From Buddleja alternifolia (Eukaryota > Streptophyta > Magnoliopsida > Lamiales > Scrophulariaceae), in assembly GCA_019426215.1 (NCBI GenBank), contig CM033393.1, positions 24,368,591-24,432,590 of the forward strand: a DNA stretch of 64,000 bases, read 5' to 3'. Below the pieces are notes generated by a model that ran no database searches, was not told where the DNA came from, and worked only from the letters and a program-made list of their open reading frames with translations. Shown here piece after piece: positions 20,893 through 32,689 of the stretch. Numbering within the stretch: position 1 is the first letter of the stretch; every line of letters begins with the position of its first letter. Both the position numbers and the translations under genes were made by a program.

Positions 20893-22046
20893 TGTTAGGT
20901 ATATGCCCTAGATGCCAATGAGGACAACTAGATTATATAGGTATCTAATTATGTTGTACAGCTTTATCATCAATAAAAGGCATTTATTCTTTTATTCATA
21001 TAATGGCATTAATAAGTATTGAACAAGTAGTCCATATGTATCAAGGTTGACTCTTCGCCCTTTATGGAATAAAGAAGTGGCACAGGGAGAGTCCGACACC
21101 TGATCACTTAAAAGGGTTCGCAAGTCAAGGAATCTTAATTGGGCATTAAAATTCGACTTGTACGACACATGCTCTGACAAAGAGTGCCAGTCGAACACTG
21201 TGGGATAGTGAGTGCACATGTCATAGATATATCAATAGAATTGATATATTCGAACGCGACTCGTAGTAATCTGATCACATGGGTATGTACTTAGTTACTG
21301 TCAATGATTGGATTATTGATCATGATAGTATGCATGAGCCTTAAACCTGAGGGGTCATGATCAATGTACTTGTGCTGTTGAATCTGTTACAAGAGTAGTT
21401 AGGCCCAAATCACCCTTTGGTTGGGCCGACCTCGAAGTGTGATCTCAATTAGTCTAGTTGCACTTGTGTAGTGATCGCAAAGATGGGATTCACTGTCTGG
21501 ATAGTAAACGAGAAAGTATCCTGTACGATCATAGGCAAATGAAATTATAAGTCTTTGGCCAAATCAATGAAACTAACTCATGTAAGACATGGAGGGTAGT
21601 TTGGTAATTTCATTTTGCTACGATCTAATGTACAATATCAAGTATTGTGAGTTTGACATAAACATGACTCTCACTTGATTGGGATACGTCAGTGAAGGGC
21701 TTATACTCATACAATATTTATGATCCAGAGGTTCGTAAATGATGCAATCATTCTGTACTCGATTAGGGATGTGATGTGAGTCTATGGGACTGGCTAGGTG
21801 ACACTCACATCCTTTGGTATCTTCCCGTTGCCAATCGAGACAAATCTAAAGAGTCACGCTATAAGAAATAAGTACGATATCTTTTTGAGTAAATAATTTA
21901 TCTTTCAGAAAGACAAATTAAATTGGACGGATTGTTCTAATTGATAAATCAATAATTCAAATATTTAATTAGACTAATTTATTTGAATTTAATTAATTAA
22001 TTGGAATTAATTATTAAATACATATTTAGTTAAATTGGGTTTGAAT

Positions 22047-22084
<38 letters not shown>

Positions 22085-22508
22085 GATGGACTAAGTCGAC
22101 TGGGCCAACTTAGCCCATCATAGGCGTCTAGTGAGGCCTAGGAGGCACCCAACACAACTTTAGGGTTCGAGGATTATTTAATCCTCAAACGGACAAGCTA
22201 AACCTAAACCTAGAATACAAAACACAAAAAGAAGGAAAAATCCTCTCCCCTTCTCTCACTCTAGCCGTCCACCCTCATTCCAAGGTGAGTCTCGGGGAGC
22301 TTTTGAAGGCTTGTTTCGCGTGAAGCCTTAGAGATAGGAATTCGACGAGAGTTGTTGTTACGTGAATTGCAGATTAATGAATCGGTAAGGTATTTGATTT
22401 CGTTTAATTTTGTAAAACCTTGAAAATCATCAAAACTATGTTAAAGCAATTCGACTCTAGGAATCCTTTTCATTTCCTCTGTGTTTTTCATTCATAAGAT
22501 TACTAACA
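20893..22508 (+). repeat. Cop-A 3' LTR
   Basis: 1616 bp, TGTTAGG...ACTAACA, aligned along its length with the split 5' LTR. Differences include a long TA run (22049-22079) that is only a few repeats in the 5' LTR (about 7744-7758), and many scattered substitutions, suggesting an older insertion than Ath-N or Sire-E. Confidence 0.92.
22049..22079. repeat. Expanded (TA)n microsatellite in the Cop-A 3' LTR
   Basis: About 15 TA units. The other LTR has only tatatatatt, so the expansion arose after insertion. Confidence 0.85.
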
Positions 22509-22513
22509 AAGTA

Positions 22514-23065
22514 TATACAGTATTTATTTGCTTATGTGTAATGTTCTTACATAGGTTACTAAGAGAGGCACAAGTTCAAGTGCTTTGCGAGCAAGAAAAG
22601 CAAAGTTGACTGTAAGTTTTTGTTGTTCTTTAAAGTTTGTTATGTTAATTTAAACTTTAGTGTTAATTATACCTAAATTGTCATTCTTGATTGATCATTT
22701 CATAGGCAAGGAAGAGGACCATTTCAGAAATGTCAAAAGCAGTTCAACCCTAACCCCAAGTGCAACCTACTTCCAGTGATGCAGCACCCAAAAGTACTCC
22801 CATTGTAATGATGCCTACACCAAGGCATAATTTTCTACCCCAACAAACTCAGCATAGAGTTAGCTTCAGAGCACTTGCACCTTTTGCACCTGGCCATCTT
22901 ATTTTATTTCAATGTTCTACAAATGTCAACACAGCCAGTTCACGCATAGTCCCAATGTTGCTAAAATGGGATTTTTTTGTCACAATGACAAATTTAAGTC
23001 AAGCTGCTGCTGCTGTTGGAAAGCAGAAAGGATCAAAAGATGCCATGAAAGATAAAAAATAGAAG
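22514..23065 (+). pseudogene. MULE transposase, part 4: last exons
   Basis: The intron broken by Cop-A ends ttcttacatag at 22555; a fourth Lys/Cys-rich exon module (ERHKFKCFASKKSK-like, 22557-22611) follows with donor tgtaagttttt. The last intron ends catttcatag (22703). The terminal exon reads a Ser/Pro/Thr-rich segment (PTSSDAAPKSTPIVMMPTPR) to a basic end, GKQKGSKDAMKDKK, with stop TAG at 23060-23062. One internal TAA (about 22751) breaks it. Assignment rests on the matching intron and exon repeats across Cop-A; the C-terminal exon itself has no domain I recognise. Confidence 0.65.
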
Positions 23066-23770
23066 AATAAGTGATTTGGTGTGTGATGGGCATATTTTTT
23101 GTAGATGATGGGATTTTTTTTGTCTTGGGGACTTTTTGTTTTATAATGAATTTAAGTGGTGACTATTGTTTGGCGGAGATGATCCCATCAATTGGAAAAA
23201 TAGGTCTAATTTGTATGATGATCCCATATAAAGAGTGTAAATGTTTGTTTTGTGATGATGAAATGAAATTTTGATCCTTTTTAATTCAAGTTGAAGTATG
23301 TATGATGAGAATTGTTGTATCCTGTGAGTATTGTCCTATTTAGTATGACGTGTCTACCCAAAATAAAATAAAATTAGTATGATGTGAAAATTGAACTTGC
23401 AATCCAACAATTTACAAAAAAAGAGCACCAAATTAACAAAAAGTTAAGAGGGTTGTGATCGTTTGTTCACTACAAACCAGTCAACAAAATGAAATCAACA
23501 AAAGTCATTCTTTAATTGCACACCATCTCTACCAAACATTGAAATATTACTTGCATACTTACAAAAAACAGATTCATCCCTCCAAGCTAAGAACAATAAG
23601 AACACTTGCAAGCTTACAAGAAACCAAAACTACATATTAGATCCTACAAACATGAACTGCACATATTACTTCCTACACACATGAAATAAACAGATTCATC
23701 CCTACTTTGCACCCCATAAACCCTACACTTCAACCAAACAAACTCTACCACACAAGCTGTAGCAGCAACA
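23066..23770. other. MULE 3' flank, non-coding
   Basis: AT-rich, with a T-rich stretch (23090-23150) and loosely repeated acttacaa-aaa and aacagattcatccct motifs (23573, 23688). It probably holds the MULE 3' untranslated region and possibly its terminal inverted repeat, which I cannot prove because the other end is outside the window. Confidence 0.45.
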
Positions 23771-24522
23771 TGTTGGGAATCGATACAAAAAAAAAAAAAC
23801 GCAGCGGAATAAATTTTGATTCCCGAAGCCATAGATCAATTTGGGCTATCATTGATTTTAATAAAAACAAGAAATACGAAAACGTAAATAACCTCGTTGA
23901 AGCGTGTTTCGTTTCTTGATCTACCATCTACAGCAGCAATCCCCTGGACTCCTGCCTCTAGATAATCACGCGCGGAATTCGCTAGAAATCTTCCTCCTCC
24001 ATCTCCAACTGGCGGCTAGAAGAGAAGAAGATGGAGAGAATATTTTCTCTCTACTTTACTGAGTAATTTTTGGTGGCAACTGATAAGTTCTTAACCTAAG
24101 TCTAAGTGTTGGAGGATTTAAATAGAATCCTCCTACTTAGACCTAGGTTACATCCCTCATAAGCCCATGTGGACGGCCAAGTGGGCTAAGTTGGTCCAGT
24201 TAACTTAGTCCACTTTAATTTAATTACAATTCATATTTAATCTAATTAAATATGTATGTGATTAATTTAAAATTTAATTTAACCAAATTCATTTAACCTA
24301 ATTAAATTAAATATTCAAATTAATTAATTTAATGTTCCATTGTTTAATCCAATTAAACAACTAATTAAATTAATTCGTCCACTCAATTATTTTGTCCATC
24401 TAATGAAAAATTACCAAAATGCCCCTCCAAGTACACAAAGTGATTTCCCGCTCATTCCTGGTAGCGCGACTCTCTAGGTTCGTCTTGATTGACAATGGGA
24501 GGATACCAAAGGATATGGGTGA

Positions 24523-26139
24523 TGTTGGGCCAAATTGCATAAAATCAGAAAATACGCAGCGGAATAATAAATTTGAATCCCAGTGGATCCTCTCTATTTC
24601 TCGTATTTAAATTGGGTTTAGAATTCAATTACCGTTCTCGCGTATGTTGAATTCTAAACCAGCTTCGCAATCCCTTCTTGAACAGCAAATCCGTCGCTGT
24701 CTCTAAATTGCCACACCGGAGTTAAAAACAAAAATCTTCTTCTTTTTCTCTTGAGGAAGTCGGCTAGAGAGAGAAAGAGGAGATGGAGGATTTTTACTTG
24801 GAGAGAAAGTTTTGTGTGTAAATTCACTTAGGTTAATTTTTCTCTAAGTAGTATATTTATACTACAATGAAACAATAACCTAGGCTAATTTACCCCCTCA
24901 TGGACGCCCATTTTGTGGCCTTTTAGCCATCGGACTTTAGCCCTATTATGCTTATTTAATTAATTAAATAATTAATATCATTTATCCAATAAATTAATTA
25001 ATTAAATAATCAATTAAATCCATGTTAATATTATAATTAAATTCCTCTAAGGAATTAATTAATTCATTAACTTAATTAATTAATAAAATCATCTAATAAT
25101 TAATTAATTAATCTCGATATCCAATACTAAAATTTCTGTCAAGTTTTCTCCATGATTTTCGTTTTGCATTTCCTTTAAGCGCGACTCTTTAGGTTCGTCT
25201 CAAAAGGCAATTGGGAGGAAACTACAAGGATGTGAGTAACACCTAGCCAGTCACATGACTCACATCATATCCCAATTGAGACTGAATGAATAGGATCATT
25301 CCAAACCATATACGCTCTGAATACCGTACGAGTATAAACCTTTTATTCTTATATCCTAGTCAAGTGAGAGTCATAGTTTTAGTCAAACTCACATAACTTG
25401 ACCATATGCTTAGCTCATAATGAGTTGAGGTCATTTTATGCTTTGGCCAAAGACTTTTAACCTCACTCATTCATGGCTACATAGGATATTTAGCTCATTC
25501 ACTTATGAGAGAATAAATCCCATTTTGCTAATCAGTTAACAATGCTACTTGCCCATCAAGTCGCACTTCGAGGTCGATCCTACCAAAGGGTGATTTGGAT
25601 CTAACTACTCCAATGACAGACTTGATGTCACAAGTACATCTTCAACTCGATTCCTCAGGTCTAAGGTTCACGCGTACTTATTAAAACTTATCAGTTTCAT
25701 CATTGACTGTCAATCAGTGAATACCCATGTGATGAAACTGATGCGAGCTATGTTCGAACATATTAGTCCAACTTATATATCCATGACATAAGTTCCCACT
25801 ATCATTCCCATAGTGTTCGACTGACACTTTCTATGTCAAAACTTATATCATGCAAGTCCTTGTTTTGTATTGATGTCCAGTCAAATACCTTCTTAGACTT
25901 GCGAACCCTATTTAGAGAATAAGGATCAAACCTTTCTAGTGTCATTCTTCCTATATCATAGGAAGTAGAAGGTTTGCCTTATACTCAATGACTTTACGTT
26001 GTTTATTAACACCTTACAAATGCCTATAAGAAAGCAACAAAATGATGCCTTATATTTAATAAAAAGATATTGTTTAGTTACAAGTCAATGACCTATAAAT
26101 CTATCCTCTTTATGGCATTTGAGGGCATACACTCTAACA
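24523..26139 (-). mobile_element. S4: solo copia LTR inserted in S3
   Basis: tgttgggcca...actctaaca, 1617 bp, flanked by ggtga (24518-24522) and ggtaa (26140-26144), a target duplication with one mismatch. Removing it rejoins ggatatgggtgacacctagcc, which matches the same stretch in the other LTRs. On the minus strand a TATA box lies at 24854-24861. It is closely related to S5 (59686-61253). Confidence 0.88.
24854..24861 (-). promoter_or_regulatory. TATA box of S4
   Basis: TATAAATA on the minus strand, followed about 30 bases on by the leader-like stretch and then tctctctttctc-type pyrimidine runs. Confidence 0.5.
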
Positions 26140-27038
26140 GGTAACACCTAGCCAGCCCTGGGGCCCCACATCATAGCCCAACCAAGTACGAAATGACTAT
26201 CTCACTACGAAACTCTTGACTATGAATTCCATATGAGTATAAGCCCTTCACTGATGTACCCCGATTGAGTGAGAGTCATGGAATATGTCAAACTCACATA
26301 ACTCGATGCTATGTTATGAATTATAGTAACATGAAATAACATAACTTCCCTCCGTGTCCCACACGAGTCAGTTCTATTGATTTGGACAAAGACTTTCCAT
26401 TTCAGTTACCTATGATCGCATAGGGTATCTGCTCGTTTACTTTCGAGACAATGAATCCCTTCTTGGAAATCACTTCACAACTGTTACTTGCCCATTGGGA
26501 TCGCACTTCGAGGTCGGCCCCACCAAAGGGTGAATTGGGCCTAACTACTCTAGTAAAAGATCCAACGTCACAAGCACATCATGATAGTGAATCCTTAAGT
26601 CAAAGGCCCACGCATACTATCATAGTCAGTAATCCAATCATTGACAGTCACTACTAAGTAAAAACCCATGTGATCGGATTACTGCAAGCCGTGTTCGAAT
26701 ACATTAATTTCATTAATGTATCTATGACACAAACTCCCACTATCTCATAGTGTTCGAATGACACTGTTTGTCAGAGCATGCGTCATATAAGTCTATTTGA
26801 ACCTTAATGCCCAATTAAGATTCTTTGACTTGCGAACCCTTTTGAGTGTTCGAGTACCAAGTCCTTCTAGTATGCTTCTACTCATCCCAGAAGGAGTGGA
26901 AGACTTGCCTTGAGACACATTGACTAATTATTTGTCCATTACTTCTAAATGCCGTGAAGGTTTACATGAACAAAAGATAACGCCTTTCTATATTTATGAT
27001 TAGGTGTGTAATACAACTAAGTGCCCTACTTCCACAAG

Positions 27039-27490
27039 GTAAGGAAGTATTTATAGACTTCCACAAGATGCCACCAAAAGGCACCTATTCAATCGAAATG
27101 GTATCTCACCAAATAAGGATAGCCTTTCGGCCAAAGCGAACGCAATCGGTCCGAAATGGTGCAATGACAATCTCAAATGATTGAAAAGTTTAGAATAATT
27201 AGAAGCCAACCTTTCAATTCAAATAGAACCGATTCAGACTTTATTTCTTTTTTTTTTATATTATATATATATATGTATATATAAGATAAAGACTAAACGC
27301 TACTATTGGTTCCCCACCATAAGGTAGTGGAGCTCCCAATAAGCTTGTCTTTTAAGCTCAACAACACACATATCTATAGTGTAAGTTGTGCTTCAAAGAA
27401 CCTTGACAAACCAATGTGGGACGAATACATGCTTGTGTAGACTCAATGTGGCCAAGAAAAATACTACTTATTATATGTAAATATACAACA
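27039..27490 (-). repeat. Cop-B 3' LTR remnant
   Basis: Aligns with 32211-32689 of the 5' LTR. The part downstream of the TATA box (R and U5) is absent, replaced by S3 sequence at about 27038. Confidence 0.8.
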
Positions 27491-27500
27491 ATCCCCCAGT
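27491..27500 (-). promoter_or_regulatory. Cop-B polypurine tract
   Basis: Minus strand ACTGGGGGAT immediately before LTR start TGTTGTATA. Confidence 0.75.
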
Positions 27501-28501
27501 AATTTAAATATAAAACAAAATAAAATAACTTGATCTTTTTACAATGAATAGCCATGAAGTGGACAAAGCCTTTAACTTATGGTTGAATATGAATTTTTAC
27601 ATAGACATATTCTCACTATATATGAGTTCTTGCTTTTCTTTCTTGGTGGCACCTTTTATAAATGGGCTTTGTGCTCGATCCTAGTATTCACAGGTACTCT
27701 AGGATGCTACCGATGGTAATCCATAAGAAGCGGCCTCTCACTTCTGTAATTGGATAGGTAGACGTATTAAGAATGTCCACACACATTCCACTTAGCTATA
27801 AGCCTATTAAGTGTTTAATTAAACTCATCCTACACTCATTGTGGTAATTAGTGCATAGGTTATATATGGAACTTTGAAATAATGGACCCCCACTATTTTT
27901 AAGTTATGCACTTGAAATGTATTCATGTTTTCATTTTGCTAATATCTTGTATTGAATTGCCTTTTTAACTCTTATGTTAAGGTGACAAATGTGTGACTTG
28001 TACCTTAAGATAGATTTAGTTTCAATCAAGATACTTTTTGATTGGTAGTAGTCCCATATCTCCCATAACCTTTGTTAACATTTCTCCAGATTATGGTTTT
28101 GCTAATGGATCCGCTAACATTTGATTTGTGTAGGAAGGTACTCGAGCACCACCTTCCCTTTATTAACCATACTTCTTATATGATTATACCTCATAGAAAT
28201 ATGTTTACTATGGCTAGTCATTCTTTCATTCTATGTATTGCATATTGCGGCTTGATTATCACAATACAAAGTAATAGGACCTTTTTTTATGATCAATAAA
28301 AGGAATAGTTCTAAGGAATCTTCTAAACCATATAATGTCCTTGCTTGCAATAGACATTGCAATATACTCGGATTTCATAGACGATAAAGCAACACAAGTT
28401 TGCCTCTTTAATGACCAAGAAACTATGGCGCCACCAATGATGAGTAACCAACCACTTGTTGATTTTGAGTTAGTTGTGTTGGATGCCCAATTTGCATCAC
28501 T
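27501..28501 (-). pseudogene. Cop-B RNase H and 3' untranslated part
   Basis: On the minus strand RNase H motifs read DANWASNTTNSKSTSGW, then a SEYIA-like motif and YCDNQAAI, followed by SKHISMRYNHIR. The first about 500 bases downstream of the coding (27501-27990) look non-coding. RNase H would remove the RNA template after first-strand synthesis. Confidence 0.75.
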
Positions 28502-29600
28502 TTAACATTCAAGTGTAGATGAATTACACTTATAATGTAAACGATAGTTCATTGTGAACTTCAAGTACCATAGTTCCCTTTTTAATTCCTTCAAATGTTC
28601 TTCACTAGGATTATTAGTGAATCTACTCAATATGACAATTGAACATGCAAGATCGGTTCTTGTGTGATTTACCATATACATTATGCTTCTAATAGTTTTG
28701 GTATATTCCTCTTGATTTATAGATTCTCCTTCATTAGGAGTTAGTATCACGTGAGGATCAATTGGGCTCTTGCTTACTTTGCAATCAAAGTAATTGAACT
28801 TCCTCAATATTTTCTCTATGTAACGAGATTGAGTTAGAATAAAAGTTCCATTCTTTTTGATGACTTTGATCCCCAAAATCACATGTACATGACCTAAGTC
28901 CTTAATGTCAAATGCTTACCTCAAGTAATTTTTGGTTTCATTACTACAATCCATGTTAATACCAAAAAAAAGCAAATCATCCACATATAAAGTCAAAAGC
29001 ACTTTATATTTAGAGGTAACCTTAGTAAAAACACAACTTTCTACTTTGCTACTTATAAACCCAAATTTCTTAATTTCTTTCTTGAATTTCTTATACCATT
29101 GTCTAGGTGCTTGTTTAAAACCATACAATGATTTATTCAATTTACATACGTTGCATTCTTCACCTTGAACAACATAACCCCCAGGTTGATATATGAAAAT
29201 TTCTTCTTCAAGATCACCATTCAAGAAGGCCGTTTTTACATCCATTTGATGAACCTCTAGGTTATAAATGGAGCAATTGCAAACATAGTCCTAATGGACG
29301 TGAATTTAGTAACGGGAGAAAATGTCTCAAAATAATCAATCTCTTCTTTTTGACTAAAACCTTTGGCTACTGATGTTGCTTTGTACTTATCAATAGTGCC
29401 ATCTATTTTGAATTCTTTTTCAAATCCCACTTAGAGCTAATTAGTTTAGTGTTAAGAGGATGCTCAACTAGAGTCCGTGTTTTATTATCATGAATTGATT
29501 TTATCTCACCATCCATGGTTCTTTTCCACATGTCCGTATTGGACATAGACATAGCTTCTTAAAAAGATTTAAGATCCTCTTCTAAAAGATATGTCAACAT
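28502..29600 (-). pseudogene. Cop-B reverse transcriptase, broken
   Basis: The minus-strand open frame 29245-28916 has MDVKTAFLNGDLEEEIF, LYGFKQAPRQWYKKF and the catalytic LYVDDLLFFG (YVDD at 28976-28987), followed after a stop by 28882-28502 with ILGIKVIKKNG and SIMYMVNHTRTDLACS. The upstream part (to about 29560, TRTLVEHPLN) has stops and frameshifts. Motif order and residues are those of copia RT. Confidence 0.88.
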
Positions 29601-30760
29601 ATGGAGACCAAAATTCTTTTCAATTCTATGTCTCTTACTCCTTCTTAACTCTATATTTCATCATTTTCTTCCTTGTCTAAATTTCCACCTACTTGTGCAT
29701 CATGTACTTGTGTACTAGATTCCACATCATGTGATTAGGCACATTTGATTCCAATTCAAGTTTTTTTGACAATTCATTATCTAGTTCTTATTTATCCGCA
29801 TCTTTAACATTTAAATGTTCATAAAAAATAGCATGTGCAGCTACAAATACACTATTAGAACTAATATTAAGAAACCTATATGCCTTTCTTATTTGAGATT
29901 TCACGAATTTAGAACCAGCATTTTCAAAGTTGCATCTAAAACATATGCAATACAACTCCATACTTTGAAATGTTTAATGCTAGGTTTGTGCCCAACATTA
30001 ACTTAATATGGAGTTTTCATATGCTTTTTATTCACAACTTGATTACTAATGTAACAAGAGGTTAATAGTGCTCCATCCCAATAATCCATTGGTAATTTTG
30101 AATGAATTATCATAGTACTAACCATCTCCATTAACGATCGATTTTTTCTTTCGGCTAGTTCATTTTGTGGAGTAGTATATGGTGCCAAAAACTCTCTACT
30201 AATACCATTTTGTAAACAAAATTCTTTAAAGTCATTAGAGATACATTCACCACCTCTATCGAATCTCAATCTTTTGATCCTTAATCCAATTTGGTTTTAA
30301 CTTCTTCTTTGAAGATTTTAAACTTATCAAAGGCCTCATCTTTATTTCTAAGTAAGTACACATAAGTGAATTTAGAATAATCATCTATAAAAGTTATAAA
30401 GTAACGTTTTTCACCTCTAGTGACATGTTTTTTATTATCACATAAATCCATATGAATTAATTCGAGTAAAGATGATGTTCTACTAACCCTTAACTTGAAT
30501 GATAAAAGTAAGAAGAACTAGAAATAGTTTTATTGATACTTAACAAGTACATATTGTCTTTAATGTAGCCTTTCCCAACAAATGACCCTTTCTTAGAAAT
30601 AATCACTTGTTGAGATCCAAAAACCTTAAAGTCCAACTTAAGAACCGAAGATTTTTCCTAATAGAAGGAATATAATATCATCTTTCAAACTTAATGTCTT
30701 CTCGGAAGTGAGCAGAAGTACCAACGTTCTTTTGCCGAAACCACACTAGTTGAAGAATTT
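29601..30760 (-). pseudogene. Cop-B integrase, broken
   Basis: DDE core on the minus strand: ITFIDDYSKFTYVYLL (about 30370-30420), RFDRGGECISNDF (about 30230-30270) and NELAERKNRSLMEM (about 30130-30170), giving D, D and E. It continues with DYWDGALLTSCYISNQV to about 30003. 29601-30000 is the linker towards RT, rich in Asn and Ser. Several stops. Confidence 0.85.
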
Positions 30761-31914
30761 CCCATTTAGACAGTTTTAACCTCGTCTAATTCTTCATATA
30801 TCCTGACCAAGTTTCGATTTGGAGTAACATGACATGTTGCTTTAGAATCCACCCACCAATCGGTGTCGGCTTGACCAACAAGACGAACTTTGGTAAGCAT
30901 ACCAACAAGATGATCTATAATCATTTTGTTTCATTCTTTTTCTTTGGAACTTTGCGATAACGACATTCTTTAGAAAAATGTCCCGGTTTACCACACACAT
31001 AGCAAGAACTCTTCTTCTTCTTTTTTCCGTTCCCATTTTTCCTCTTAGAATAAATTTTTTTCCTTTTCTTGAACTTTCCATGGTTTCCTTGGGAGTTCCA
31101 GGACCACTTTTCTCTTCTAAGTAGTTTATACCATCATTTTTCTCCATAGTTGAACCATCCCATTTAAGACTTTCGGTCTCAATTTGGATGACTTGAAGAG
31201 GTTCATCTAAAGTGATACACTTCTTCTTGTGTTTCAAATTCTTTTGATAATCCTTCCATGAAGGTGAAAGTTGCCCAACGATGGTAGAAACTTGAAAATT
31301 TTCGGTGATGGGTTCACCCGCATCGGCACACTCGTTGCAATATCATTAAGTTCAATAACTTGATCAATAACATGTTTAGAATCAACCATCTTCTATTTCA
31401 CATATTTATTAACCGAAAAAAACTTATTTCCAACATCTTCATTTACATACTTTCGTTTAATAGCATTCCAAAGTTCTGTGGCTGTTTTGTGAATGTGAAA
31501 CACGTTAAATAAAGTGTTGTTGAGTGACTGGAGTATAGTATAGCATCAAATGAAGTCGTCATCCTTCCACTTCTTCACTTTTGCTTTTGCTTCCATCTTT
31601 TGTGCAACAGCAACAATGGTAGCAGAACTAGAACTTCCACTGGAATTTGGTTCGGTACTGGTAGCAAAACCAGAACTACCGTTGGAATTTGGTTCGGCAC
31701 TTACAGCAGAACCAGAACTTGGACAGGAATTTGGTTCAGTACTTTGACTGGAACTTGAAGCCTCAGTTGGACATGGTTTCGACAGAACATAGAACACCTT
31801 AGCAATCATCATTAGATATTCAAGCTTGAGACTCTAATGTTTGTAATTCAACCCATTGAGACGTTCGAGTTTGTCTCCTTTATGCAATTGTATTTTCACA
31901 ATAATTGACTCCAT
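30761..31914 (-). pseudogene. Cop-B gag and protease, broken
   Basis: Minus-strand Met at 31914 starts MESIIVKIQLHKGD, then LNGLNYK and a TAG where the family has Trp (next codons S-L-K-L). A Ser-rich run with three SSTEPNS-type repeats interrupts gag (31630-31760). TLFNVFHIHKTATELWNAIK marks UBN2 gag. A zinc knuckle CYVCGKPGHFSKEC lies at about 30975-31015. The protease has WWVDSKATCHVT with DSKA instead of DSGA. Frames change repeatedly. Confidence 0.82.
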
Positions 31915-32221
31915 TACAGAATGATATATACCTTAAAATTATTGTATAAAATGTGGGCATGGAACAATTCTTATGAAAACAATAGGTTAGGCACACCTTT
32001 AAAGATCCTATCTCTAAGGTATATATTTCTCCCACTTAAGACGTAGATGGTTTCAAGAAACACACCTCTAGGATACAAAGCCTATTAAACTAACTTCACA
32101 AGCCTACACTCCTTCGAAATTCTTAGAACAAAACTCAACCAATCATAAAAGAAAAGAGTCAAAAAATATAGAAAGAAAGAGAGAAATATTTAATATATTT
32201 TTCGGCCAAAAAGTAAGGATG

Positions 32222-32229
32222 TATTTATA
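32222..32229 (-). promoter_or_regulatory. TATA box of the Cop-B 5' LTR
   Basis: Minus-strand TATAAATA, followed about 35 bases downstream by an A/T leader and a CTCTCTTTC run. Confidence 0.55.
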
Positions 32230-32427
32230 GACTTCCAAAAGATGCCACCAAAAGGCACCTATTCAATTGAAATGGTATCTCACCAAATCAAGATACCTTT
32301 TCAGCCAAAATGAACTCACTTGGTCCGAAATGGTGCATTGACTATCTCAAATGACAGAATATTTTAGACTAATTAAAAGCCAACCTTTCGATTCAAATAG
32401 AATTTATTCAAACTTTATTTCTTTCTT

Positions 32428-32432
32428 TTTTA

Positions 32433-32480
<48 letters not shown>
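32428..32480. repeat. (TA)n microsatellite in the Cop-B 5' LTR
   Basis: About 25 TA units with one interruption; the truncated 3' LTR has a much shorter run (27260-27290). Confidence 0.85.
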
Positions 32481-32482
<2 letters not shown>

Positions 32483-32689
32483 AACAAAGACTAAAAGCTA
32501 CTATAGGTGCCCCACCATAAGGTAGTGGAGCTCCCAATGAGCTTGTCGTTTAAGCTCCAACACTACACATATTTATATTGTAAGTTCAGTCCAAAGAATC
32601 TTGACAAAGCAATGTGGGACAAATGCATGCTTGTGTTGACTCAATGTGAGACAAGAAAAATACTACTTATTATATGTAAATGTACAACA

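Larger units (their letters stand above)
6590..22508 (+). mobile_element. Cop-A: Ty1/copia retrotransposon, full length but defective, with Ath-N nested in its 5' LTR
   Basis: 5' LTR 6590-15292 (about 1.6 kb once Ath-N is removed), iMet PBS from 15294, gag, protease, integrase, RT and RNase H in order, a PPT and the 3' LTR 20893-22508. It inserted in an intron of the MULE gene; flanks aatta (6585-6589) and aagta (22509-22513) differ at one base. Net length is about 8.8 kb. The copia order (integrase before RT) is clear. All ORFs carry stops and frameshifts, and the gag zinc knuckle is missing. Confidence 0.92.
23771..27038 (-). mobile_element. S3: copia LTR (minus), split by S4 and truncated at its right side
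   Basis: It starts tgttgggaatcgat with the acgcagcgga block next to it, the reverse of a copia LTR end. It continues past S4 at 26140 with acacctagccag..., and the cgaggtcggccccaccaaag block at about 26510. Comparison with Cop-A shows the last ~50 bases (the TGTTAG... start on the minus strand) are missing; the sequence breaks at about 27038 against Cop-B. No internal region or PBS is attached, so solo LTR or remnant is undecided. Confidence 0.75.
27039..32689 (-). mobile_element. Cop-B: Ty1/copia element, minus strand, 3' LTR truncated
   Basis: Order on the minus strand: 5' LTR (to 32689), gag, protease, integrase, RT, RNase H, PPT (27491-27500), 3' LTR remnant (27039-27490). Its right end interrupts the integrase of Cop-C directly after codons for MVRSM. 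The LTRs share the segment from gtaagga-gtatttatag to tgta-acaaca. Coding is broken by stops throughout. The left target-site flank is lost, so the duplication cannot be checked. Confidence 0.85.
31990..32689 (-). repeat. Cop-B 5' LTR (left edge uncertain)
   Basis: The right edge is certain (minus start TGTTGTACATTTACATATAA, matching the other copy). The left edge and PBS are not recognisable; no gctctgatacca occurs here, so the boundary near 31990 is a guess between the gag start and the TATA region. It contains a (TA)n run at 32428-32480. Confidence 0.6.

Noticed and set aside
23066..23770. MULE terminal inverted repeat
   Set aside because: The 5' end of the MULE is outside the window, so no inverted pair can be shown.
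31990..32060. ctcccacttaagacg as a second polypurine tract for an element left of it
   Set aside because: On the minus strand it reads like AAGTGGGAG but is not followed by a TG LTR start; the Cop-B PPT is clear at 27491.
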